Below are positions 1-8,691 of a stretch of 64,000 nt of DNA, piece after piece; position 1 is the stretch's first letter; each line of letters begins with the position of its first letter. The stretch is from assembly GCA_030442055.1 (NCBI GenBank), contig JAUJEB010000001.1, positions 2,728,001-2,792,000 on the forward strand, in the 5' to 3' direction. The position numbers were made by a program, and so were the translations under genes. The notes beneath the pieces were generated by a model. That model was not told the origin of the DNA, searched no databases, and worked only from the letters and a program-made list of their open reading frames with translations. The stretch comes from Agaribacillus aureus. GTDB lineage: Bacteria > Bacteroidota > Bacteroidia > Cytophagales > Cyclobacteriaceae.

Positions 1-84
1 CCTTCCGCTAATAATTTTAAACTTATCCAAAAAAATATTCGTACAAGAATTCAAGATATTATATACCAGGCTATCGTAAAATAA
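1..84 (+). CDS. C-terminal end of an unidentified gene cut by the window edge
   Basis: Frame 1 is open from the first base to a TAA at 82-84 and encodes 27 residues ending in IIYQAIVK. The composition (basic and hydrophobic, helix-like) is that of a protein C-terminus. Nothing in it identifies a family. The gene would run in the same direction as bshA, about 90 bases upstream of it. Confidence 0.4.
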   Translation, partial: PSANNFKLIQKNIRTRIQDIIYQAIVK

Positions 85-100
85 TATTGAGGGATGTAAA

Positions 101-175
101 ATGGCAGACATTGAAATTCCGGATTTTATGATATTATGGCCCGGACCAAACGACGACTTACAAAATCGGAGATGA
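101..175 (+). CDS. possible 24-codon leader ORF coupled to bshA
   Basis: An ATG at 101 opens a 24-codon frame (MADIEIPDF...) that ends in a TGA overlapping the bshA start as ATGA (172-175). Such overlaps commonly couple translation by termination-reinitiation. I do not recognise the peptide, and the frame could be fortuitous. It is reported because a second gene in this window (the VWA gene at 3552) has the same arrangement. Confidence 0.25.
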   Translation: MADIEIPDFMILWPGPNDDLQNRR

Positions 176-1320
176 AAATAGGAATAGTATGTTACCCTAC
201 TTTTGGTGGTAGTGGTGTAGTGGCCACCGAATTGGGAAAAGCCCTGGCTAAAAACGGGCATAAAATCCACTTCATCACCTACTCGCAGCCAACCAGACTG
301 GATTTTTTCAACGAAAACCTGTTTTACCACGAGGTAGACATCAGAACCTATCCGCTGTTTCAATATCCGCCTTATGAACTGGCGCTGGCCAGTAAAATGG
401 TAGATGTTGTAAAACATGAACACCTGGAACTCCTGCACGTCCATTACGCCATTCCTCACGCTTCGGCAGCTTATATGGCCAAGCAGATACTTAATACGCA
501 AAACCTCGACATTCCGGTAATTACCACACTTCATGGTACGGATATTACTTTGGTGGGCAAAGACCCGTCTTACGAGCCTGTTGTCACCTTTAGCATCAAT
601 CAGTCCGATGGGGTTACTGCGGTTTCGGAAGATTTAAAAAATGATACTTATCAACACTTTGATGTGACTAAAGAAATAGCGGTAATTCCAAATTTTATTG
701 ATTTGGATCGGTTTAAAAGGCAAAAAAAGGATCACTTCAAAAAAGCCATTTGTCCCCACGGGGAAAAATTGATTGTGCATACTTCCAATTTCAGGAAGGT
801 GAAAAGAGTGGATGATGTCATTAAAATATTTTGTCATATTCAAAGAAAAATGCCGGCCAAGCTATTATTAGTAGGTGACGGACCCGAAAGAACCAATATC
901 GAAAACCTTTGCCGGGAACTGGACATCTATGATAACACAAGGTTTTTGGGAAAGCTGGATGCCGTTGAAGAAGTATTATCCGTGGCAGATTTATTTGTGA
1001 TGCCTTCGGAAAAAGAAAGCTTTGGTCTGGCGGCCCTGGAAGCGATGGCATGCCAGGTTCCAATTATTTCCACCAATGCCGGCGGATTACCGGAATTAAA
1101 TGTAAATGGTGTTACCGGCTTTTTAAGCACGCCCGGAGATGTTGAAGATATGACCAAAAACGCGCTATACATTTTAGATGAGAAAAATTTACCAACTTTT
1201 AAAGCTAATGCACTGGAACGTGCAAAAGATTTTGATGTAACAGCCGTTTTACCCAGGTACGAAGAATATTACCAGGAAATTGTTAATCAAAACAAAAAAA
1301 TTCTGGAAAAATCCAGGTGA
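172..1320 (+). CDS. bshA: N-acetyl-alpha-D-glucosaminyl L-malate synthase (bacillithiol synthesis)
   Basis: This is a GT-B fold, GT4-family glycosyltransferase of 382 aa, the usual BshA length. It joins GlcNAc from UDP-GlcNAc to L-malate, the first step of bacillithiol synthesis in the cytoplasm. The protein opens MKIGIVCYPTFGGSGVVATE, the glycine-rich N-terminal loop typical of BshA. It carries HVHYAIPHA near residue 90 and the C-terminal EKESFGLAALE (EX7E) donor-site motif near residue 280. The reading frame extends 12 codons upstream to an ATG at 136, but family alignments begin at the ATG at 172, so that start is preferred. No other bsh gene is in the window. Confidence 0.93.
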   Translation: MKIGIVCYPTFGGSGVVATELGKALAKNGHKIHFITYSQPTRLDFFNENLFYHEVDIRTYPLFQYPPYELALASKMVDVVKHEHLELLHVHYAIPHASAAYMAKQILNTQNLDIPVITTLHGTDITLVGKDPSYEPVVTFSINQSDGVTAVSEDLKNDTYQHFDVTKEIAVIPNFIDLDRFKRQKKDHFKKAICPHGEKLIVHTSNFRKVKRVDDVIKIFCHIQRKMPAKLLLVGDGPERTNIENLCRELDIYDNTRFLGKLDAVEEVLSVADLFVMPSEKESFGLAALEAMACQVPIISTNAGGLPELNVNGVTGFLSTPGDVEDMTKNALYILDEKNLPTFKANALERAKDFDVTAVLPRYEEYYQEIVNQNKKILEKSR

Positions 1321-1436
1321 CTTTAAAAAGCGCACTGTATAATGATTAAAGTCATGATTTTTTTTGTATTAATTTATCAATTTTGTAGTTTATGAATTAG
1401 ATTTGCATGTCATTTTAAATTTATTGAAAGCATAAA

Positions 1437-2072
1437 ATGAGTCAAACAGCGCAGAAAACAATCAAACCAAATAACAGTGGCACCAAACACATGTTCCGGA
1501 ACCCAATTATCGAAAGACTCTCGAGAACGCATATTATGGTTCCCATCACTATTTTGACGCTGGCTGCGATTGGGATTATATATTGGGGTTTGAGTAACGG
1601 GCTAATTACCGTATTGCCTTTAATCGGTTTATTCTTTACCGGTATGATTATTTTTAGCCTGATAGAATATTTGGTTCATCGCTATCTTTTCCACATGATA
1701 CCTTCTACCCCTACCAGGGAAAAATTTCAATATGCGGTACACGGTGTTCATCACGAATTTCCAAAGGATAAAGACCGATTGGCCATGCCTCCGATTATGA
1801 GTGCTTCTATTTCCGTTGTATTATTCTTTCTTTTCAGACTGATCATGGGAAATGCCGTGTATGGCTTTCTGCCAGGCTTTCTGGTTGGATATTGTGCGTA
1901 TTTAGGGGTCCACTATGTGGTACATGCTTACCAGCCTCCCAAGAATTTTTTTAAGGTCCTCTGGATCCATCATGGTATCCATCACTATAAAGATCACGAG
2001 CGGGCATTTGGCGTCTCTTCGCCGCTGTGGGATTATATTTTCCGATCTATGCCAAAGCAGGGTTCCAAATAG
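1437..2072 (+). CDS. fatty acid hydroxylase superfamily membrane enzyme (FA2H-like)
   Basis: This 211-aa integral membrane di-iron hydroxylase has about four membrane segments (roughly residues 35-53, 57-80, 122-137 and 140-160). Its histidine clusters are HRYLFH (81-86), HGVHH (102-106), HYVVH (159-163) and HHGIHH (178-183), the arrangement of the fatty acid hydroxylase/sterol desaturase superfamily. The short length and histidine spacing resemble fatty acid 2-hydroxylase. Many Bacteroidota make sphingolipids and hydroxylated acyl chains, so acyl-chain hydroxylation is the best inference; carotenoid or sterol-like substrates are not excluded. The gene stands alone, 116 bases after bshA. An A/T-rich leader contains TAGATTTG at 1398-1405, which fits the Bacteroidota -7 element TAnnTTTG, but I see no well-placed -33 element. 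Confidence 0.8.
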   Translation: MSQTAQKTIKPNNSGTKHMFRNPIIERLSRTHIMVPITILTLAAIGIIYWGLSNGLITVLPLIGLFFTGMIIFSLIEYLVHRYLFHMIPSTPTREKFQYAVHGVHHEFPKDKDRLAMPPIMSASISVVLFFLFRLIMGNAVYGFLPGFLVGYCAYLGVHYVVHAYQPPKNFFKVLWIHHGIHHYKDHERAFGVSSPLWDYIFRSMPKQGSK

Positions 2073-2293
2073 GCAGGCTGAACGCAAAATTTTATGATCT
2101 ACCGGGATCTCATTTATACATTGATATAAATTAAAGTTGTCTCGGCTGATATTCCAGGCCACCATGCCATGTTTTTGCAGGGAATAAGGTAAGCCCCTGG
2201 TTTATGTAAATTTAGCTGCCCGAGGCAAAAACAATGGTTACATTAAATGAGCTTGGGCCGGATATGACTTCTTAGACGACCCGTTCATATGTT

Positions 2294-3145
2294 ATGACTA
2301 AAATCAATACCGTAAGCATATTAGGTTGTGGCTGGTTGGGTTACCCTCTGGCTAAAGAATTAATAGCCACAGGATACAAGGTAAAAGGCACCACCACTAA
2401 CGCCGGCAAAATGGCTAGCTTACAGAAGGCAGGCATTACGCCATTCCAATTGACAATAGATACCACTCAAACGCCGGAGAAATCAGCTGTTGGGAATTTT
2501 TTTCAGTGCGACCTACTCATTATTTCGCTACCTCCAAAAATCCGAAAACTGGGCGCTGAACACGGTATAAACCAGACTTCCAGAATCATTGCCACAGCCA
2601 AAAATTTTGATGGCAAAGTTATCTACACAAGCTCAACTTCTGTGTATCCTACCAACAGTCAAAGCCACGATGAAAATAGCCTTACAACCAATTTTCCCGA
2701 ACATGAACATCCGCTACTGGACATTGAAAAATTACTAAAAAATGCCTTTGGGAATAATTTGACTATATTAAGGCTAGGTGGTTTATTTGGTTATGATCGA
2801 ATTCCGGTGAAATATTTCTTAGGGAAAAAGGAAATTCATAACAGCAAATTCCCGGTAAATTATCTACATAGAGATGATGCTGTAGGGAGCATTATGACCG
2901 TTATTGAAAAGCAGGCATGGGGAAATATCTATAATGTAGTTTGCCCATTGCATCCTACCAGGGAAGCCGTATTTCTTAAAAATGCTGAAGTATTGAATAT
3001 CTCAAAGCCAGTGTTTGGTGAGACTGTGGAGGGGAATTATAAAATCATTGAAGGAGATAAAATCGTCAGGGAGCTAGGGTTTTTCTATCAATTTCCCGAT
3101 CCGAAAAACTTCACCTATGAAAGTACCGTAAACCTGTTTAGATGA
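2294..3145 (+). CDS. NAD(P)-binding SDR-family epimerase/reductase, YeeZ-like
   Basis: This 283-aa protein has an N-terminal Rossmann fold with GCGWLGYPLA (11-20) as dinucleotide loop. It has a mid-domain YTSSTSVYP segment typical of atypical short-chain dehydrogenases and the YeeZ-type nucleoside-sugar epimerase relatives. The substrate cannot be told from sequence. It is preceded by 220 bases without a gene, in which I see only a weak CAGGG/CCCTG hairpin near 2178-2200. A bidirectional terminator lies just after the stop, so it is probably transcribed alone. Confidence 0.8.
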   Translation: MTKINTVSILGCGWLGYPLAKELIATGYKVKGTTTNAGKMASLQKAGITPFQLTIDTTQTPEKSAVGNFFQCDLLIISLPPKIRKLGAEHGINQTSRIIATAKNFDGKVIYTSSTSVYPTNSQSHDENSLTTNFPEHEHPLLDIEKLLKNAFGNNLTILRLGGLFGYDRIPVKYFLGKKEIHNSKFPVNYLHRDDAVGSIMTVIEKQAWGNIYNVVCPLHPTREAVFLKNAEVLNISKPVFGETVEGNYKIIEGDKIVRELGFFYQFPDPKNFTYESTVNLFR

Positions 3146-3146
3146 C

Positions 3147-3174
3147 AAAAAATACCTTTGAAAAAGGCATTTTT
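3147..3174. terminator. bidirectional intrinsic terminator between convergent genes
   Basis: An A-run, a CCTTT/AAAGG stem with a small loop, and a T-run form a symmetric hairpin between the forward SDR gene (stop at 3145) and the reverse small lipoprotein gene (stop at 3221). It has U-rich tails in both directions. Confidence 0.65.
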
Positions 3175-3220
3175 CATCACCGATCAACATTTTTCCTGTA
3201 ATAATATGTTAAGGAAAATT

Positions 3221-3358
3221 TTAACTGTTCGCGTCTTTTTTAACCTCCTTTTGCGGTTTTTCAAGGGGAGCCTTCGTGTAAGTTGCACAAGTCTTGTATG
3301 AACAACTGGTCACTATAAATAACAAAGACGCAAATAAAAAAGAAACTACTTTCTTCAT
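3221..3358 (-). CDS. small predicted lipoprotein, 45 aa
   Basis: Read on the reverse strand from ATG at 3358, this encodes 45 residues. They begin with MKKVVSFLFASLLFIVTSC, a lipoprotein signal with the lipobox cysteine at position 19. A short polar tail rich in K, E and P follows and contains one more cysteine (KTCATYTK). The mature lipoprotein would be only about 27 residues and would sit in the inner or outer membrane. No family is recognised. The clean signal peptide, the terminator just downstream and the A/T-rich upstream region support a real gene. Confidence 0.7.
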   Translation of the reverse strand: MKKVVSFLFASLLFIVTSCSYKTCATYTKAPLEKPQKEVKKDANS

Positions 3359-3465
3359 AGTTAAATATTTTATACTTTAATTAGTTCTTGCAAAATTATC
3401 AAAAAGCTTCAAACAATAAACGCAATTCGCCGGTTTTTGGTACATATGCATAGTTCTAAATTTTA

Positions 3466-3555
3466 ATGGCAGGTTGGATTGATCGCTGGGAAAAAGAATT
3501 TTTAGAGGTTATTTTTCGTTACACCAGTAAAATAATTTCAAGCAGAAAGCTATGA
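3466..3555 (+). CDS. possible 29-codon ORF coupled to the VWA gene
   Basis: ATG at 3466 opens MAGWIDRWEKEFLEVIFRYT..., 29 residues that could form an amphipathic helix. The TGA stop overlaps the ATG of the VWA gene as ATGA (3552-3555). It may be a small protein or a leader that sets translation of the VWA-AAA pair. No family is recognised. Confidence 0.35.
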   Translation: MAGWIDRWEKEFLEVIFRYTSKIISSRKL

Positions 3556-4646
3556 TTGGATATCGATTTAAAGAGTACATTCCGGAAAAGAAGAAGGCTA
3601 GCAATTTTGATGAGTTACTGAATATTTTCATGCAAATCATGCTGGTTACCTCTGGAGACGTGAGTGAGGCATTGCAGTGGTTAACCAACCTGGACAAACA
3701 ATACAATCTGACCGATGAAAACTATGGTATCGGCGATTTTATCAAAGATCTGAAGGACAAAGGTTATGTGACGGAAGAAAATGGTAAGGGAACCTTTAAG
3801 TTGACTGCAAAGAGCGAGCAAAAAATCAGAAAAAATGCGCTGGAAGAGATCTTCGGGAAACTAAAAAAAGGAAGCAGGGGCAATCACAGAACGCAACATA
3901 GCGGCCTGGGAGATGAAAAGAGTACCGATCGAAGAAACTTTCAATTCGGTGATTCCATTCAGCAGATCTCTATCACAGACTCTATCAAAAATGCGCACAT
4001 CAACCATGGGCTTTCAGACTTCATGCTTACTGAAGAAGACCTGGAGGTGGTAGAAAATGAATTCAAAACGCAAACTTCTACCGTGTTAATGATTGACATT
4101 TCACATTCCATGATTTTGTATGGGGAAGATCGCATTACTCCCGCGAAAAAAGTTGCCATGGCCCTGGCCGAATTGATCACCACCAGGTACCCAAAAGATA
4201 CCCTGGACATTATCGTGTTTGGCAATGACGCCTGGCAAATAAAGATAAAAGACTTACCCTACCTGCAAGTGGGGCCTTATCATACCAATACCGTTGCCGG
4301 ATTGGAGCTGGCCATGGATATCTTGAGAAGGAGAAAAAATACTAACAAACAAATCTTCATGATTACTGACGGTAAACCCACCTGCCTTAAACAAGGAATA
4401 AAATATTACAAAAACAGTTTTGGATTGGACAGTAAAATTCTTAAGAAAACCCTCAACCTGGCAATTCAATGTAGAAAACTATCAATTCCCGTAACAACAT
4501 TTATGATTGCCACGGATCCCTACCTGAAAGAATTCGTTAAAGAATTTACCCAGGCTAATAATGGGAATGCCTATTATAGCGGATTACAAGGCCTGGGAGA
4601 TTTGGTGTTTGAAGACTACAAAAGAAACCGAAGGAAAAATATTTAA
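3552..4646 (+). CDS. VWA-domain protein, partner of the downstream MoxR-like ATPase
   Basis: This 364-aa cytoplasmic protein has no signal peptide or membrane segment. Residues 1-105 are helical and of unknown fold; residues about 175-350 form a von Willebrand A domain. The metal-ion-dependent adhesion site is visible as DISHS (182-186), a threonine in HTNT (244-247) and ITDGKPT (271-277), so metal binding should be intact. VWA proteins next to MoxR/chelatase-type AAA ATPases usually act together as a metal-insertion or protein-remodelling pair (family knowledge). The substrate of this pair is unknown. The AAA gene starts 22 bases downstream. Confidence 0.85.
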   Translation: MIGYRFKEYIPEKKKASNFDELLNIFMQIMLVTSGDVSEALQWLTNLDKQYNLTDENYGIGDFIKDLKDKGYVTEENGKGTFKLTAKSEQKIRKNALEEIFGKLKKGSRGNHRTQHSGLGDEKSTDRRNFQFGDSIQQISITDSIKNAHINHGLSDFMLTEEDLEVVENEFKTQTSTVLMIDISHSMILYGEDRITPAKKVAMALAELITTRYPKDTLDIIVFGNDAWQIKIKDLPYLQVGPYHTNTVAGLELAMDILRRRKNTNKQIFMITDGKPTCLKQGIKYYKNSFGLDSKILKKTLNLAIQCRKLSIPVTTFMIATDPYLKEFVKEFTQANNGNAYYSGLQGLGDLVFEDYKRNRRKNI

Positions 4647-4667
4647 TTTTTTAACATTAGAAGATAT

Positions 4668-6188
4668 ATGAATTACCAGGATATTTCGCCTGATAAGCTA
4701 TTACGCATAAAAACATTAGGTGAACTTAAAGCTGCCGGGTATCAGCCAAGGTCGATAAAACAAGAGTTGAGGGATAACCTGATTGCCAGGCTTCGTGGAA
4801 AAGAAGAAATATTTGAGGGAATATGGGGTTATGAAGAGACCGTCATCCCCGATCTGCAAAGAGCCATATTATCCATGCACAATATCAACCTGCTGGGACT
4901 CAGGGGGCAGGCAAAGACCCGGTTGGCAAGAATGATGGTGGATCTGCTGGATGAATACATACCGGTGGTTGCAGGAGCAGACCTGGCCGACGACCCAATT
5001 AAACCGATCTCCAAGTTTGCCCTGAACCTGATTGCAGAGCATGGGAATGATACGCCAATCACCTGGGAACATCGTGAAAACCGATATACAGAAAAATTGG
5101 CCACGCCTGACGTTTCGGTAGCCGATCTGATCGGCGACGTAGACCCGATCAAGGCGGCATCTCTTAAACTGCCTTATTCAGATGAGCGAGTAATCCACTA
5201 CGGGCTGATACCTCGATCTAATCGCGGTATTTTTGTTATCAACGAATTACCTGACCTGCAAGCCAGAATTCAGGTAGCCCTGTTTAATATTCTCCAGGAG
5301 GGGGATATTCAAATTCGAGGCTTTAAATTAAGGCTTCCCCTGGATATCCAATTTGTGTTTACCGCCAATCCCGAGGATTATACTAATAGGGGCAGCATTG
5401 TCACTCCGCTAAAGGACAGAATAGATAGTCAAATAATCACCCATTATCCGAAGAACATCGAAATCGGCAAAAAAATTACCGAGCAGGAGGCAGACATTAA
5501 AGAAGCACAATCCAAAAAGGTCAAAATCAATGAATTAGCCAAAGATTTGGTGGAACAAATAGCCTTCGAAGCCAGAGAAAGTGAATATGTCGACGCAAAA
5601 AGTGGGGTCTCCGCGCGGTTGACCATTTCGGCTTACGAAAACCTGGTGAGTGCTGCTGAAAGGCGGACATTGATCAATAACGAAAAAGAGACCTACATCA
5701 GAATTTCTGACTTTATTGGGGCCATACCAGCCATTACCGGAAAGGTAGAGCTGGTTTACGAAGGCGAGCAGGAAGGTCCTGCTATCGTTGCCAATAACCT
5801 GGTAGGAAAGGCTATCCGGAGCAAATTTACAGACTTATTTCCCAACCCGGAGACATTCAGAAAACACAAGGAAAAGAATCCTTATGCGGCCATTACCTCG
5901 TGGTTTAGCGATGGCAATGAGGTTGACATCCTCAACGACGCCAACAATAAGGATTACGAAACCAAGCTGACAAGTGTGCCGGGATTAAAAAAGCTGATAG
6001 ATCAGTATCATGGAAAAGACAGTCACAGCCATAAAATTTTTTTAATGGAATTTGCCTTGCACGGCTTATCAGAGTATAGCCTGCTGAGCAAAAAGCCACT
6101 TACGCAGGGTACCAAGTTCAAGGACTTGCTCAGCAGCATGTTTTCTATTCCGGATCCGGAAGATGAAGACGATATAGATAACTATTGA
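4668..6188 (+). CDS. magnesium-chelatase/MoxR-like AAA ATPase
   Basis: This is a 506-aa AAA+ ATPase of the ChlI/MoxR clade. The P-loop is GLRGQAKT (77-84), in which alanine replaces the second glycine of GxxGxGKT, a substitution common in this subgroup. FVINELPDL is the Walker B-like strand, and ANPEDYTNRGSIVTPLKDR carries sensor 1 and the arginine region typical of magnesium-chelatase subunit I. The C-terminal 200 residues are unlike ChlI and end in an acidic tail (PDPEDEDDIDNY). No chlorophyll genes are nearby, so a chelatase role is unlikely. It probably works with the VWA protein encoded just upstream. Confidence 0.85.
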   Translation: MNYQDISPDKLLRIKTLGELKAAGYQPRSIKQELRDNLIARLRGKEEIFEGIWGYEETVIPDLQRAILSMHNINLLGLRGQAKTRLARMMVDLLDEYIPVVAGADLADDPIKPISKFALNLIAEHGNDTPITWEHRENRYTEKLATPDVSVADLIGDVDPIKAASLKLPYSDERVIHYGLIPRSNRGIFVINELPDLQARIQVALFNILQEGDIQIRGFKLRLPLDIQFVFTANPEDYTNRGSIVTPLKDRIDSQIITHYPKNIEIGKKITEQEADIKEAQSKKVKINELAKDLVEQIAFEARESEYVDAKSGVSARLTISAYENLVSAAERRTLINNEKETYIRISDFIGAIPAITGKVELVYEGEQEGPAIVANNLVGKAIRSKFTDLFPNPETFRKHKEKNPYAAITSWFSDGNEVDILNDANNKDYETKLTSVPGLKKLIDQYHGKDSHSHKIFLMEFALHGLSEYSLLSKKPLTQGTKFKDLLSSMFSIPDPEDEDDIDNY

Positions 6189-6252
6189 TCGTATTTTACG
6201 CCGCAGATATCAAACAATTTATGACAATTTTTAAGATATTTGTGGAAGATCC

Positions 6253-6278
6253 GGATTAAATGCCATATCATTTAATCC
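6253..6278 (+). terminator. perfect 10-bp hairpin after the AAA gene
   Basis: GGATTAAATG and its exact complement CATTTAATCC enclose a 6-base loop, 65 bases after the AAA stop codon. There is no clean U-run. It could be a transcript 3' end or a stability element separating the AAA gene from the AlbA_2 gene. Confidence 0.4.
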
Positions 6279-6337
6279 TCCCCAACGCATCCATGAGGAT
6301 ATCTCAGGTTAGTTAAAAGACGTTATTTTTTGAAAAG

Positions 6338-6988
6338 ATGAATATCCACGAATTAAGGCATCTGGTTAAATCAGGTGAAAATGAAACCCTGGAATTTAAA
6401 AGGAAAGCGGCCCACCCCGAAAAAATAATCAAGGAAATCGTCGCTTTTGCCAATACAAAAGGAGGGAAATTATTGATAGGTGTGGATGATAATGGAAGCC
6501 TTACAGGACTAAAATGCGTCAATGAAGAACAATATGTTGTCAACGAGGCCATACAAAAGTTTATTAAACCAAAAATTAACTTCACCCTAAAAGTAATCCC
6601 TCTAAATGCGAAAAAATCCATTATTAGTTATGACATCCGGGAAAGTGAAAATAAACCTCATTATGTCATAGAAGATCAAACGCAATCCTGGGGAAGGGCC
6701 TACGTCCGTGTCCAGGATAAAACAGTAAAAGCCAGTAAAGAAACCAGAGAAATTTTAAAAAGAAAAAATAACAAAGAAAAAGGGATTCATTTCAGATTCG
6801 GTAAAAAGGAAAAAATTCTAATGGAGCATTTGGAAGCCCATGGATACATCACCCTTCTGAAGTTTCAGCAAATCGCCGGACTATCACGGTCTTTGGCTTC
6901 CAGAACACTTGTGAAACTGGTTTTAGCAAATGTTCTCAGCATCGATATCCGTGAAACCGAAGACATATTTACAGCTAAATTACCTTAA
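6338..6988 (+). CDS. AlbA_2 (Schlafen-type) ATP-binding domain protein with C-terminal winged helix
   Basis: This 216-aa protein begins with an AlbA_2/divergent AAA-4 domain: ETLEFKRKAA near residue 16 and AFANTKGGKLLIGVDDNG at 36-53, the family hallmark. Residues about 150-216 resemble a winged helix (YITLLKFQQIAGLSRSLASRTLVKLV). AlbA_2 proteins occur as transcriptional regulators, nucleases and defence components; nothing in the window decides between these. It is preceded by a hairpin and has its own 150-base upstream region, so it is probably not part of the VWA-AAA operon. Confidence 0.8.
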   Translation: MNIHELRHLVKSGENETLEFKRKAAHPEKIIKEIVAFANTKGGKLLIGVDDNGSLTGLKCVNEEQYVVNEAIQKFIKPKINFTLKVIPLNAKKSIISYDIRESENKPHYVIEDQTQSWGRAYVRVQDKTVKASKETREILKRKNNKEKGIHFRFGKKEKILMEHLEAHGYITLLKFQQIAGLSRSLASRTLVKLVLANVLSIDIRETEDIFTAKLP

Positions 6989-7099
6989 AAATTAATCGTT
7001 TATATTTCAATTCACATTATATTTGTCCCACTGCCAAACCTAGCTAATTTTAAGGACCGGGCAATGTAGTGAATTGGTTTTTTGAATAAGAAGTTTCGT

Positions 7100-8434
7100 A
7101 TGCCTACCGCCAAAAACAAGAAGATATTTGTACTGGATACTTCCGTAATTTTATATTCCCACGATGCCATAATGAATTTTGACGAACACGACGTTGGCAT
7201 CCCCATTACGGTCCTGGAGGAACTGGATCATTTCAAAAAGGGAAATGATACAAAAAACTTTGAAGCCCGGGAGTTTATAAGAATGATTGATCAACTTTCC
7301 TCAGATCACATGCTGGATCACTGGATTCCCCTGAACGGAAAAACCAAGGGGAAATTTAAAGTCCTGATGACTTCAGATAGCAAGGTTGATGCGGAAGAAG
7401 TTTTTGACCAGGAAAATGCAGATCATAAAATTCTGAATGCGGCCCTGAAGTTGCAACAGGAAATAAGGGAAAGGAAAATTATACTGGTTACCAAAGACAT
7501 CAATCTAAGGCTCAAGGCCAAGGCGTTAAATTTACATGCCGAAGATTATGAAACGGGCAAAATAAAAAATGTCAACAGCCTGTACAGCGGCAAAACCACC
7601 CTGGATAAAATTAGGGTTGGATTGATTAATGAGCTGTACGAAAAAAACTTTTTCAGCCGGGAAAAAGTCAAAAACGACATGGAATTCGCGGCCAACAAGT
7701 ATTATATCCTGAAAAGCACTAAAAATTCGGTGTTGGCTTATTACAATCCCATTTCTCAAAATATTGAAAAAGTAGAGAAAAAGACCGCCTACGGTATCAA
7801 GCCCAGAAATGCGGAACAAACTTTTGCCTTGCATGCGATCTTAAACCCGGAGGTACGATTGGTCACCATCAGAGGTGTGGCCGGAACCGGTAAAACCTTG
7901 CTGGCTCTGGCAGGGGCCCTGGAACAAAGAAGATCCTTCAAACAAATATATCTGGCCAGACCCATCGTGCCGCTAAGCAATAAAGATATTGGTTTTCTCC
8001 CGGGAGATATCAAATCCAAGCTAAATCCCTACATGGAGCCGCTGTGGGATAATCTCAAATTAATTCAAAATCAATTTGGGGAAAATGACAAGGAAGCTTC
8101 CCGGCTGACGGAAATGGTCAATAATGAAAAACTGGTAATTACACCCCTGGCTTATATCCGGGGTAGAAGTTTATCGAATATCTGCTTTATCGTTGATGAA
8201 GCACAAAATTTGACACCCCACGAGGTAAAAACCATCGTGACCAGGGCCGGCGACAACACCAAGATTATCTTTACAGGTGACATCTATCAAATCGACACCC
8301 CCTATCTTGACTCTCAAAGTAATGGCCTTTCTTATTTAATTGACAGAATCCAGGATCATCCGTTATATGCACACATTACCCTTGAAAAAGGGGAACGATC
8401 GGAGTTGGCAAATCTGGCGAATGAGTTACTATAA
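7100..8434 (+). CDS. PhoH-family ATPase with N-terminal PIN ribonuclease domain
   Basis: This is a 444-aa cytoplasmic fusion. The N-terminal PIN domain (about 8-150) opens IFVLDTSVILY and has further conserved acidic residues, which suggests RNase activity. The C-terminal PhoH domain (about 225-444) is an ATPase/helicase-like module with GVAGTGKT (259-266) and VDEAQN (DEAQ at 366-369). PIN-PhoH fusions (PhoH2 type) couple RNA unwinding to cleavage. The open frame begins at a TTG (7082), but the ATG at 7100 gives the usual family N-terminus and is chosen. The gene is monocistronic; the 257 bases after it hold nothing I can name beyond a weak CAGCT/AGCTG pairing. Confidence 0.88.
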   Translation: MPTAKNKKIFVLDTSVILYSHDAIMNFDEHDVGIPITVLEELDHFKKGNDTKNFEAREFIRMIDQLSSDHMLDHWIPLNGKTKGKFKVLMTSDSKVDAEEVFDQENADHKILNAALKLQQEIRERKIILVTKDINLRLKAKALNLHAEDYETGKIKNVNSLYSGKTTLDKIRVGLINELYEKNFFSREKVKNDMEFAANKYYILKSTKNSVLAYYNPISQNIEKVEKKTAYGIKPRNAEQTFALHAILNPEVRLVTIRGVAGTGKTLLALAGALEQRRSFKQIYLARPIVPLSNKDIGFLPGDIKSKLNPYMEPLWDNLKLIQNQFGENDKEASRLTEMVNNEKLVITPLAYIRGRSLSNICFIVDEAQNLTPHEVKTIVTRAGDNTKIIFTGDIYQIDTPYLDSQSNGLSYLIDRIQDHPLYAHITLEKGERSELANLANELL

Positions 8435-8691
8435 ATAAAAACAGCTCACCAATATATATCCATAATCAAAATATTATTAGTAAGCTGCTGAATAAATGTG
8501 CGATTATGACCACAAGGTAAGAATTTTCGGGGCAATTAAAAACTAAATTTTACAAACAAAATAATCCGGTATTTTACGCGGCAACCTTATTTATTCCTTT
8601 TTTTACCCTATTCCGGTATTGGGAAAATTGATAGAACCTGCTAACTTTAATTTTTTGACTTTGTTTTTGATCCAAAAGAGTTTTATTTACT

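Noticed and set aside
1383-1405. Full -33/-7 promoter before the fatty acid hydroxylase gene
   Set aside because: TAGATTTG fits the -7 element, but the nearest TTTG is only 12 bases upstream, too close for a Bacteroidota promoter.
4668-6188. AAA gene as a true magnesium chelatase subunit
   Set aside because: No chlorophyll or cobalamin chelatase genes are nearby, and the C-terminal half does not resemble chelatase subunits.
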